NCBI RefSeq assembly: GCF_003217575.1 | Contig: NZ_QJTC01000014.1 | Coordinates: 1-64,000 of the forward strand | From: Xylophilus ampelinus | Lineage (GTDB): Bacteria > Pseudomonadota > Gammaproteobacteria > Burkholderiales > Burkholderiaceae_C | Direction of reading: 5' to 3' | Length of the DNA: 64,000 nucleotides | In this document: positions 1 through 7,117 of the stretch, one piece after another | How the letters are laid out: the number at the start of each line of letters is the position of its first letter | Numbering within the stretch: the stretch's first letter is position 1 | The notes under the pieces: generated by a model | Told to the model about the DNA's origin: nothing | The model's database searches: none | The model's input: only the letters and a program-made list of their open reading frames with translations | Translations under genes and position numbers: made by a program

Positions 1-399
1 CCTGATCTGGTCATCTTTGTAGTTTCCTGGACTTGGAAACTCATGGATAACCATTCGTCAACTTAGTTCGGCTTATTTTTGAGACACCACACTAGGTCCC
101 AGATAGAGGTCCATGCCGAATCAACAGCTTAGCGTCGACCGTCTCACTAAGTCCTGAATCGCTGTCTCATCCAACGTTAAACAATCGGTTGTCTGTAGCG
201 CTCAACGTTGAAGTTTTGTACCCGCGTGGCCCCTCGTACCCTTTCTAACCTGCCGAACGGGCAGCAGCCCCATTTGTTTGCGGGCCAACTTCCATGGAAA
301 TTGACGGAGCACCCTAACGTCGACATCTTCCTCCCCTCGATTGGTCCAGCGTAGTGGCGCTGCCGCGTCCATATGGAAATGCGAGAATCTGAGGCAGCT
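1..399. other. Gene-less left flank of the defence cassette
   Basis: No convincing coding sequence is seen on either strand. Base composition is clearly more AT-rich than the core genes further right, matching the methyltransferase it precedes. A 7-bp perfect inverted repeat (AGTTTCC at 21-27, GGAAACT at 35-41, 7-nt spacer) is present and could be a regulatory site. The stretch presumably holds the promoter of the methyltransferase gene. The island boundary on this side is outside the window. Confidence 0.5.
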
Positions 400-1494
400 A
401 TGTCCGCAGAATCCAACTCTAACTTGCCTGATTTGACTCGCATTGAAGGTGTCGACCTATTTTGTGGTGCCGGAGGTCTTTCGTTTGGCCTCGCAGCGCA
501 AGGGGTTCGCGTGGTTGCCGGAATCGACGTCGACCCGGCCTGCCAGTACCCGTACGAGGCCAACCACGAGGGCGCCAAGTTCCTGCTGCGTGACATCACG
601 ACGGTCAGCGGCGAGGAGCTGAACAAGCTCTGGTCGCCAGGGGCCTTGCGATTGCTGGCCGGATGCGCCCCCTGTCAGCCCTTTTCCAGCTACGCTAACA
701 CCGCGACAGTGGATAAAGCCAAATGGCGTCTACTGAGAGAGTTCGCCCGCTTGGTAGACGAAAGCCGACCGGACTTGGTCACCATGGAGAACGTTCCCCG
801 GCTGCAGCAAGAGCAACCGTTCAAGGACTTCTTGCGCGTCTTGAAGAAGGGCGGGTATCAAGTGGCCTATGCCGTGTTGAACGCAGCGGACTACGGCGCA
901 CCGCAACAGCGCAAGCGGCTGGTGCTGGTCGCTTCACGACTCGGTCCGGTAGCCGTGCCGGAGCCTACTCACAAGGGTAGCGACAACTGGGTGACGGTAC
1001 GCCAGGCCGTTGGCCACCTCAAGAAACTCACGGATGGTCAAGCCAGCAAAGCCGACCCCTTGCACATTGCCTCGGCGCTGTCAGATCTCAACCGAGCACG
1101 GATTCGTGCTAGCAAGCCTGGCGGCACTTGGCGAGACTGGCCCCAGCAATTGGTAGCAGCTTGCCACCAGCGCGAGAGTGGCAAGCACTCTTCAGGCGTG
1201 TACGGCCGCATGGAGTGGGACAAGCCTGCCCCCACCATGACAACTCTGTGCAACGGCTACGGTAACGGCCGCTTCGGACATCCGGAGCAACACAGGGGTA
1301 TCTCCTTGCGGGAGGCGGCAATTTTTCAGTCCTTTCCGGAGACTTACCGCTTCGCCCGCGAAGGCGAAGCGGTGACTGTCAAAACGGTTGCCAGACTGAT
1401 CGGCAATGCTGTCCCGCCGAAGCTTGGCGAGGCGGTAGCCCGGGCACTTTATGCTGCGGCAGCCACCGCTGGCGCCGCAAGAGCCGGCGGCTGA
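400..1494 (+). CDS. dcm: DNA (cytosine-5-)-methyltransferase
   Basis: Transfers a methyl group from S-adenosylmethionine to C5 of cytosine in a specific DNA site. All diagnostic motifs are in order in the 364-aa product: motif I VDLFCGAGG (res 18-26, SAM binding), motif IV GCAPCQPFS with catalytic Cys92, motif VI ENV (130-132), motif VIII QQRKR (169-173), then a target-recognition region of about 110 residues, and motif X IGNAVPP near the C-terminus. An in-frame ATG exists at 373, but the ATG at 400 follows GAGG with a 5-nt gap and is preferred. The 3' end overlaps the convergent HEPN gene by 46 bp. With vsr and DUF262/HEPN genes beside it, this is a restriction/defence methylase rather than an orphan housekeeping enzyme (inference). 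Recognition sequence cannot be read from the sequence. Codon use is less GC-rich than in the core genes. Confidence 0.93.
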   Translation: MSAESNSNLPDLTRIEGVDLFCGAGGLSFGLAAQGVRVVAGIDVDPACQYPYEANHEGAKFLLRDITTVSGEELNKLWSPGALRLLAGCAPCQPFSSYANTATVDKAKWRLLREFARLVDESRPDLVTMENVPRLQQEQPFKDFLRVLKKGGYQVAYAVLNAADYGAPQQRKRLVLVASRLGPVAVPEPTHKGSDNWVTVRQAVGHLKKLTDGQASKADPLHIASALSDLNRARIRASKPGGTWRDWPQQLVAACHQRESGKHSSGVYGRMEWDKPAPTMTTLCNGYGNGRFGHPEQHRGISLREAAIFQSFPETYRFAREGEAVTVKTVARLIGNAVPPKLGEAVARALYAAAATAGAARAGG

Positions 1495-2207
1495 GCCAAG
1501 TAGCGCCGACTCTGCAGATAGCCGTCGACTTCAGCGGCGATCTTTCGCAGGGTGTCGAACACTGCCAAGGAGTCGACTTCCAAGGTGGGCACCGAGAGAT
1601 CTCGGCCTAGGTCGGTAAAGCTTTTTTCTCCATGGGCAAGCTCGTTGCGGTTGGTTTTGACCTTCTGAAGAGCTGCGTCCGTCAAGTGCGCAGGCGGTCG
1701 GTCGTTGGGGGTTTGGGCCACCACGCCAAACTTCTTGAGTTGCTCGTAAAAAACTAGGCTATCGACGCTGCCCGAAATACCGTCAACGCGCTTATCCTTG
1801 CCCGAGGTCCGACTCTTCCAATCGTCCATCCAGTACCGGAACAGGCTCGTATGAAGCGGCGAAGCGGATGACAGCACTGTAGATTTGGCGTCCTTTTTGA
1901 CGGTTCTCAAAACCACGCGGAGCAGCTGGGCATTGAGGGCATCGGCACTGGAGCAGTTGGCGCCTATAGCATCGTGCATCTCGTCCAACAGTTGAACCAA
2001 TGTGGCTTCCATGGCGCTGTACAGCAGCAGCACAAGGTTGGCCTTTAGGGTATGGGTGAGCTCAAGTGTCAGCGCGAGCTGCAGCTCTCCATCTTTTGCG
2101 CTGAGCACAGCACGCCGCTCAACTGCCACCTTCAGGAAGTTCAGATAGGCAGTTATTTCGATGCTTCTTTGGCTTAGAAGATCATCCGTAAGCTGAACTT
2201 GGCTCAT
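1449..2207 (-). CDS. HEPN-like nuclease, MAE_28990/MAE_18760 family
   Basis: Product of 252 aa, mostly helical. Residues 60-95 contain a stretch typical of this HEPN family (LLYSAMEATLVQLLDEMHD), and res 187-192 read RNELAH, matching the R-x4-H signature of catalytic HEPN ribonucleases. HEPN nucleases are metal-independent RNases in toxin-antitoxin, abortive-infection and restriction systems; that role here is inferred. The gene is second in a two-gene unit: its ATG overlaps the DUF262 stop by 4 nt, so translation is probably coupled. The C-terminal Ala/Pro-rich tail (about res 236-252) is read antisense to the methylase motif X region, so the two genes physically overlap tail to tail. Low-GC composition suggests transfer together with its neighbours. 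Confidence 0.8.
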   Translation of the reverse strand: MSQVQLTDDLLSQRSIEITAYLNFLKVAVERRAVLSAKDGELQLALTLELTHTLKANLVLLLYSAMEATLVQLLDEMHDAIGANCSSADALNAQLLRVVLRTVKKDAKSTVLSSASPLHTSLFRYWMDDWKSRTSGKDKRVDGISGSVDSLVFYEQLKKFGVVAQTPNDRPPAHLTDAALQKVKTNRNELAHGEKSFTDLGRDLSVPTLEVDSLAVFDTLRKIAAEVDGYLQSRRYLAQPPALAAPAVAAAA

Positions 2208-3400
2208 TGAAAAAGCCCCTTTTGGGCGGGACTGGCCTCATCCTCTGGCAGGTCCGGCGGCGAATCTGCGTTGGCGCTGGCCTCTACCTCGGCAGTGCCA
2301 GGATCCTCGACAAACGCTTTGCCCAGCAGGTTGTCCCGCACGTAATGAATACGGTTGACGAGTTTGGGCCGTGAATTGCTGGCGTCTGAGCGGGTGTGCT
2401 TGATGAACTCGTTGCTATCTAGCCACTGGCTAACGTCGCCAGGAATGAGGCCCGAATTCTCTCGAAGCGCAAGCGATACCCCGACAGCGATAGCTTCGAA
2501 GCGAATGCGAGGCACCGTCTTGTAACCAGTTCGCTTGAAGCCGTTTGGAAAGTGTTGAGAAACAAAATCGAGCATGCGGACAAACTCAGCATGCATGGCT
2601 TCCTTATCCGCATCGAGAAAGTTATCGTTTTTGCTTTTGAGATAATCGGTCAAAAAGTCATCCACACTTTTCTGAAAGCCCTGATAGTTATTGAGATAAG
2701 AAAAATACCGCAAAACGAATTCCTCGTACTCCTTGCGCTTAGCGTTGCGATCGCTTAAAGGAACAAGTTTTTTAAACTGTTCGTTGGCGGCACATTCAGT
2801 GACAAACGTCATGAACGGCCCATCCACAACGCCTCGCCGGACCTCCATAGTCGTGAGGGGAGTTCCTCCTGAATTAAGGCGGTCGAACATCTCACGACGA
2901 GCATCCTCGTCCGCCTTCTCCGTGAGTTCAATGACGCGTACAGTCGTGCGCTTGAATCGCATTTGTCGCGGCTTGCTGAGATCGAAAAATCGCATGCCGA
3001 TGGCCTGAGTGAGCTTCTTGAGGCCCACCAGCTCTAATTTGTTGGCAAGGAAATTATCCAAGGTTCGAATGCGTTGAGAACCATCAATGATTTCCAAGGC
3101 GCCCTCTCTATCACCTTGCCCGACATCGGCCGCGAAGATAAATGGCACCGGCAGTTTGATGAGGATTGACTCAATAAACCGAGACTGTTGCCTCGGAGTC
3201 CATACCATATCGCGCTGATAGTCAGGAATAAAAATTTCTGACTCATCGGTTTCTCGACCGTTAGTGAATTTCTCAACCAAAACACCGATTGGCCACTCTT
3301 TGATTTCGTAATCGGTGATCTTCTGCAGCTCTTCAATTTGCTTGTCAACGAAGATTGCACGTTCGCTGTCCGCCAACTGCAGTTGTTCATCCTCAGCCAT
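2204..3400 (-). CDS. DUF262 domain-containing protein (GmrSD-N/ParB-like)
   Basis: Product of 398 aa. The DUF262 hallmarks are visible: IPDYQRDMVW (res 58-67), a variant of the PxxQRxxVW box; IIDGSQRIRTL (104-114), a variant of DGQQRLTTL; and FDRLNSGGTPLT (172-183). DUF262 is the N-terminal domain of the GmrSD family of modification-dependent restriction enzymes and belongs to the ParB/sulfiredoxin fold; it is proposed to bind or hydrolyse NTPs. No GmrD-like DUF1524 HNH motif is visible in the C-terminal part, so nuclease activity would have to come from a partner such as the overlapping HEPN protein (inference). ATG at 3400 is chosen because GGGAG lies 5 nt upstream; an in-frame TTG lies at 3412. 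First gene of the DUF262-HEPN unit, divergent from vsr. Confidence 0.85.
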   Translation of the reverse strand: MAEDEQLQLADSERAIFVDKQIEELQKITDYEIKEWPIGVLVEKFTNGRETDESEIFIPDYQRDMVWTPRQQSRFIESILIKLPVPFIFAADVGQGDREGALEIIDGSQRIRTLDNFLANKLELVGLKKLTQAIGMRFFDLSKPRQMRFKRTTVRVIELTEKADEDARREMFDRLNSGGTPLTTMEVRRGVVDGPFMTFVTECAANEQFKKLVPLSDRNAKRKEYEEFVLRYFSYLNNYQGFQKSVDDFLTDYLKSKNDNFLDADKEAMHAEFVRMLDFVSQHFPNGFKRTGYKTVPRIRFEAIAVGVSLALRENSGLIPGDVSQWLDSNEFIKHTRSDASNSRPKLVNRIHYVRDNLLGKAFVEDPGTAEVEASANADSPPDLPEDEASPAQKGLFQ

Positions 3401-3439
3401 AATTTCTCCCAAAGTGCAAAATCAGTCGAAAAATTATCA

Positions 3440-3459
3440 AGTCATTTACATAAATGACT
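3440..3459. promoter_or_regulatory. Perfect 9-bp inverted repeat in the DUF262/vsr intergenic region
   Basis: AGTCATTTA, 2-nt spacer CA, TAAATGACT: a 20-bp operator-like palindrome about 40 bp upstream of the DUF262 start and 134 bp upstream of vsr. It sits in AT-rich DNA suitable for a promoter. Symmetry and size fit a dimeric repressor or controller protein, but no such gene is visible next to it. Confidence 0.55.
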
Positions 3460-3593
3460 CCATGTCGCTTGCTGGGAAACTGATCCTTCGGATATTAACC
3501 GGTTGGTTGCATGGCCGCACGGGCAGCAAGAAGCGGATCACTGTTGCACTTCCGCATTCGGTTCCGCAGTGGCATCTGCTGTAGTCTTGATGC

Positions 3594-4022
3594 ATGGATA
3601 CTCTTTCACCAGAAGACCGATCCGCACTCATGAAACGTGTGAGGCGTGCGGACACCAAGCCGGAGGTCACACTCCGCAAAGCACTTCATCGGCTAGGGTT
3701 CCGCTATGTCATCGGCGACAAGCGATTGCCGGGTACGCCGGACTTGGTTTTTCCGAAACACAGGGCAGCAGTGTTTGTCCATGGATGCTTTTGGCACGGT
3801 CATGAATGCCGCCAAGGCCGTGTACCAAGTTCCAACGTGGACTACTGGGCGCCCAAAATCGTGGCCAACCGCGCTCGCGACGCTCGCAAGGAGCAGGCTC
3901 TACGCGATCTTGGCTGGCGAGTCTTCACCGTCTGGGAATGCGAGTTGAAAGCAGCGTCGCTATCGGTGTCAGTCGGACGCTTGGCTGCTGCGCTGCACGA
4001 GGTGCCAAAAGAGATTGCGTGA
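3594..4022 (+). CDS. vsr: Very short patch repair endonuclease
   Basis: Nicks 5' of the mismatched T in T:G mispairs arising when 5-methylcytosine deaminates, starting very-short-patch repair at the partner methylase's sites. The 142-aa product has the family architecture: RSALMKRVRRADTKPE (res 9-24), LPGTPDLVFP with the catalytic Asp50 (res 45-54), FVHGCFWHGHEC (61-72; zinc and active-site His/Cys residues), and GWRVFTVWECEL near res 107-118. Length is standard. It lies on the same strand as the methylase but is separated from it by the oppositely oriented HEPN/DUF262 pair, so the latter look inserted into, or co-evolved with, a methylase-vsr unit (inference). No strong Shine-Dalgarno sequence precedes the ATG. 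Confidence 0.93.
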   Translation: MDTLSPEDRSALMKRVRRADTKPEVTLRKALHRLGFRYVIGDKRLPGTPDLVFPKHRAAVFVHGCFWHGHECRQGRVPSSNVDYWAPKIVANRARDARKEQALRDLGWRVFTVWECELKAASLSVSVGRLAAALHEVPKEIA

Positions 4023-4102
4023 ACCAGTCGAGATAGCAATATTCCCGCTTTACGCACCGCGATTGGTGCGGCGAGCCCAAGCGTCAAGCGACGCCCAGGC
4101 GA

Positions 4103-4143
4103 GTTCCAAGTTAAGCGCAAACAGTTCCCAACTCAGCGCAAAC
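4103..4143. repeat. Tandem 21-bp repeat, possible transposon-end scar
   Basis: Two direct copies of a 20-bp unit: GTTCCAAGTTAAGCGCAAAC at 4103-4122 and GTTCCCAACTCAGCGCAAAC at 4124-4143 (17 of 20 bases identical), period 21. Multiple internal repeats of about 20 bp are typical of the ends of IS21-family elements, whose genes are absent here. The position, between the low-GC cassette and the first core gene, fits a relic of the island's right boundary. The IS21 assignment is from memory of such ends and is not proven. Confidence 0.4.
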
Positions 4144-4239
4144 CGACACCGAGTGTGCAGCGAGGACCGGAGCCGTACTTGGGTACGGTGAGGACCGCAG
4201 GCGCTCAATCGGGCCGCGCAGTAGGTTCTCTCACACCTT

Positions 4240-5544
4240 TTAGTGGATGGTGGTGTCGTGGGTGCGGTCCCGGACGAAGAAGGCGGCGACCAGGCCCACG
4301 CCCACCCCGAACATCACGTAGTACGCCGGCGCCATCGGCGAGCCCGTCGCGCGGATCAGCCAGGTGACGATGAACTGCGCGAAACCGCCGAACACCATCA
4401 CCGCGATGTTGTAGGCGATCGACATGCCGAGCGAACGTACGTTGGCCGGGAACAGTTCGGCGACGACGGTGCTGAACACGCCGAAGTACACCGACACGAA
4501 CACGCAGATCGACAGCTGCGCCACCAGCAGCCGGGTGATCGACGGCTCGGCCGTCAGCCAGGCGTAGGCGGGGTACAGCACCAGCAGATAGCCGATCAGC
4601 GAGCCGATCATCAGCGGCCGGCGGCCGACGCGGTCGGACCAGGCGCCCATGATCGGCATCAGCACGATCATGAAGGCGGCGCTGGCCATCTGCACCAGGA
4701 AGGTGTCGCGCAGCGGCAGCTTCAGCGTCACCGTGCTGAAGGTGGTGAGGTAGGTGAAGGTGATGTAGATCGACACCGTCAGCGTCACCACCAGGCCCAT
4801 GCCGACCAGCGTCTCGCGCAGATGGCTGCGCAGCATCTCGCCCAGCGTCGCCTGGCGCACCGTGCCGGCCGCCTGGGCGGCCTTCATCTGCTTGAAGGCC
4901 TCGGGTTCCTCCACGTGGCGGCGGATGTAGATCGCCACCGGCACGATCAGCAGGCCGAAGGCGAAGGGCAGGCGCCAGGCCCAGGCCATCAGCTGCTCTT
5001 GGGTGAAGATTTCGGTGATCAGCGTGCCGGCGGCCGCCCCCAGCAGCAGGGCGACCATCTGGCCGGTCATCTGCCAGGAGCCGTAGAAGCCGCGCCGGCC
5101 GGGCGGTGCCATCTCGATCAGCAGCGCGGTGGAGGTCCCGAACTCGCCGCCGGCGGCGAAGCCCTGCAGCAGCCGCGCCAGCACGATGAAGAGCGGCGCC
5201 AGGATGCCGACCGCCGCGTAGGTGGGGGCCAGGGTGATCAGCGCGATCGCCACCGCCATCAGGCCGGTGACCATCACCATCGCGGCCTTGCGGCCCTTGC
5301 GGTCGCCGTAGAGGCCCAGCACGATGCCACCCACCGGCCGCATGAAGAAGCCCACCCCGAAGACGGCGGTGGTCAGCAGGATCTGGTTGATGTTGTTGTC
5401 GGGATCGGCCGGGTTGCTCGGGAAGAACAGCTTGGCCACGATCGGCGTCATGAAGGCGAAGGCCAAGAAGTCGTACCACTCCAGAGCATTGCCGATGACG
5501 GCCGCGAGGATGCTCTTTTTCCGGGAAGCAGCGTTTGTTTGCAT
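4240..5544 (-). CDS. MFS transporter, metabolite:H+ symporter (MHS) family
   Basis: Inner-membrane permease of about 434 aa with 12 predicted TM segments. The N-terminus carries the MHS signature IGNALEWYDFLAFAFM, followed by GVGFFMRPVGGIVLG and the loop 2-3 motif GDRKGRKAAM; RLLQGFAAGGEFGTS is the next family hallmark. Members import citrate, alpha-ketoglutarate, proline/betaine, shikimate or related organic acids; the substrate cannot be told here. ATG at 5544 (MQTNAASRKK) is preferred over an in-frame start at 5595 because MHS proteins begin shortly before the IGNALEWYDF motif. It is monocistronic. A run of nine G lies 19 nt upstream of the chosen start. Confidence 0.88.
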   Translation of the reverse strand: MQTNAASRKKSILAAVIGNALEWYDFLAFAFMTPIVAKLFFPSNPADPDNNINQILLTTAVFGVGFFMRPVGGIVLGLYGDRKGRKAAMVMVTGLMAVAIALITLAPTYAAVGILAPLFIVLARLLQGFAAGGEFGTSTALLIEMAPPGRRGFYGSWQMTGQMVALLLGAAAGTLITEIFTQEQLMAWAWRLPFAFGLLIVPVAIYIRRHVEEPEAFKQMKAAQAAGTVRQATLGEMLRSHLRETLVGMGLVVTLTVSIYITFTYLTTFSTVTLKLPLRDTFLVQMASAAFMIVLMPIMGAWSDRVGRRPLMIGSLIGYLLVLYPAYAWLTAEPSITRLLVAQLSICVFVSVYFGVFSTVVAELFPANVRSLGMSIAYNIAVMVFGGFAQFIVTWLIRATGSPMAPAYYVMFGVGVGLVAAFFVRDRTHDTTIH

Positions 5545-5562
5545 GGGATTTCGCTCGGAGTT

Positions 5563-5571
5563 GGGGGGGGG
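5563..5571. repeat. Homopolymeric G9 tract
   Basis: Nine consecutive G on the + strand (C on the coding strand of the MFS gene), within its leader. Such tracts are slippage-prone. Here it would alter leader spacing, or, if translation begins at 5595, the reading frame. Confidence 0.6.
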
Positions 5572-5780
5572 CTGCGCGCGGAAAAGCGCACGCACGCCGG
5601 AGGCGATGTCGGATCATGCCTGGAGACAGGGGTGCCACGACACCGTGGTGCTGCCATATGTCCGTATGCATAGGCATGCGGCATGCCACCGTCCCGCTGT
5701 CGGCAGTGCCCGGAAAAGCGGCGATTCCGCCGCTTGGTATCGGCTTTGGAACCATGTCGAACATGTTGTACCCGGGCAAT

Positions 5781-5806
5781 AAAAATGGCAATATCTACCC
5801 ATTTTT
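5781..5806 (+). promoter_or_regulatory. Inverted repeat upstream of the Csu-like operon
   Basis: AAAAATGG (5781-5788) and CCATTTTT (5799-5806) form an 8-bp perfect inverted repeat with a 10-nt spacer in an AT-rich island 54 bp upstream of the first pilus gene. It may be an operator or part of the promoter. The remaining 5545-5859 intergenic DNA shows nothing else recognisable apart from the G9 tract. Confidence 0.35.
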
Positions 5807-5859
5807 AAATGTCCGGGGACAAGTGCTCCGGGGTGAGCAGTTCATCGTAGGAGACCGCT

Positions 5860-6468
5860 ATGAGAGCCCTTCGATCCGCGTCCGGCATGTACCGTTTTTC
5901 TCATCGGAGGCGGCATTGCGCGATGGCCGCCGCGGCCCTGGGCCTGCTGGCCGCGGGCGGCAGCCCGGCCGCGACGCTGACGGGCGAGCTGGTCTCCACC
6001 ATCACGCTCAGCACCGGCTGCCTGATCGTCAACGGCGTTACCGGGGCGAGCAACAACGTCAACCTGGGAACGCTCGATTTCGGCTCGCAGCCCTCCACCT
6101 TCCTCGGGCAGATCGCGGCCACGGTGACCGGCGGCAGCGGTGGCTCGGGCGTCACCCAGGTGCTCTGCTCGCCCGAAGTATCGGGCCTGACGATCACGGT
6201 CAACGGCGGCGGCCATGCCGGCTCCGGCACCGCCATCGGGCCGGGCAGCAGGGCGATGAGCAACGGCAGCGCCTTCGTGCCCTACGAGATCTACCAGGAC
6301 GCGGGCCACACCGCCACCTACGCGATCGGCCAGCCGCTGGGCGTGACGATTCCGGCCGCCGGGTCGGCCTTCAACCTGCCCATCTACGGCCTGGTCAACA
6401 AGACCAGCGCGTCGGCGTTGCCCTCGGGCACCTACGTCGACACGGTCATCGTCACCCTGACTTTCTAG
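5860..6468 (+). CDS. Spore coat protein U domain pilin subunit (Csu-type)
   Basis: Structural subunit of an archaic chaperone-usher pilus of the Csu type. The 202-aa product has a basic N-terminus and a hydrophobic stretch (about res 20-38, ending SPAA), then one SCPU domain. The family cysteine pair is visible in STGCLIV and VLCSPE, and the C-terminus ends SGTYVDTVIVTLTF, the donor-strand-type last beta strand. A Shine-Dalgarno sequence (TAGGAGA, 5848-5854) precedes the ATG. It is the first gene of a five-gene operon with 3-nt spacing to the next. It is secreted through Sec, folded by the periplasmic chaperone and assembled by the usher encoded downstream. Which Csu subunit (major or minor) it corresponds to is not certain. 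Confidence 0.85.
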   Translation: MRALRSASGMYRFSHRRRHCAMAAAALGLLAAGGSPAATLTGELVSTITLSTGCLIVNGVTGASNNVNLGTLDFGSQPSTFLGQIAATVTGGSGGSGVTQVLCSPEVSGLTITVNGGGHAGSGTAIGPGSRAMSNGSAFVPYEIYQDAGHTATYAIGQPLGVTIPAAGSAFNLPIYGLVNKTSASALPSGTYVDTVIVTLTF

Positions 6469-6471
6469 CCT

Positions 6472-7110
6472 ATGGCCGGCGCACCGGAACCCGCATCCCG
6501 GCTGCAGCAGGATTTCCACCATGTGGCGGCACCTCTCCCCGGCGAACCCCTGGCGGCACGATGCGCGGCGCGGCGCACGGGGGGAGGAGCGACGCCGCTG
6601 CTGTGCATCGCGTCGCTGGCCCTGGCGCTGCATGCCGTCGCGGCGGTGCAGGTACCCACCACCGCCACCTTCGCCGTGGGCGCCACCATCGCGCCCGGCT
6701 GCCAGGTGGCGTCCAACCCGGCGCAGTTGAGCGGGCTGCAGATCGGGCGGCTGGATTTCGGGCTGCATTCGGCGATGCAGTCGGGCACTGTGAGCGTGCC
6801 GCTGTTCAGCACCGCCGACCAGTCGCTGGTGCAGTGTACGCCGGGCATCACGATGCAGGTGACGGTCGACGCGGGGCTCAATGCCAGCGGCATGCAGCGC
6901 CGGCTCCACAACGGCAACGGCGTCTACCTGCCCTATGCGCTCTTCATGACCACCGGCGGCAACCGGCCGTTGGTACCGGGATCGCCTTTGGGCGTGGTGC
7001 TCGGCGCGTCGCCCACCGCGCTGCCGGTGATGGGCATGGTGACCTTGCCCGGCGCCGGCGCGGTAGCGGGCACCTACACCGACACGGTGCGTGTCACGCT
7101 CTCTTGGTAG
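6472..7110 (+). CDS. Second spore coat protein U domain pilin subunit; start uncertain
   Basis: The 212-aa frame encodes an SCPU domain: cysteines in APGCQV and VQCTPG, and a C-terminus GTYTDTVRVTLSW like its upstream paralogue. The signal sequence core is TPLLCIASLALALHAVAA, but it sits behind about 42 residues of unlikely leader if translation begins at ATG 6472, which has no ribosome-binding site. An ATG at 6521 is preceded by AGGA (8-nt gap) and begins a basic n-region, but lies in another frame; a one-base deletion in the G6 run at 6579-6584 would explain this. So the gene is either frameshifted (sequencing or slippage) or uses a poor start. Role: pilus subunit exported and assembled with its neighbours. 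Confidence 0.72.
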   Translation: MAGAPEPASRLQQDFHHVAAPLPGEPLAARCAARRTGGGATPLLCIASLALALHAVAAVQVPTTATFAVGATIAPGCQVASNPAQLSGLQIGRLDFGLHSAMQSGTVSVPLFSTADQSLVQCTPGITMQVTVDAGLNASGMQRRLHNGNGVYLPYALFMTTGGNRPLVPGSPLGVVLGASPTALPVMGMVTLPGAGAVAGTYTDTVRVTLSW

Positions 7111-7117
7111 GCCCGGC

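Noticed and set aside
177-626. 149-codon minus-strand ORF at the left end
   Set aside because: It overlaps the methylase motif I region antisense, has no recognisable domain and unlikely composition; treated as a shadow.
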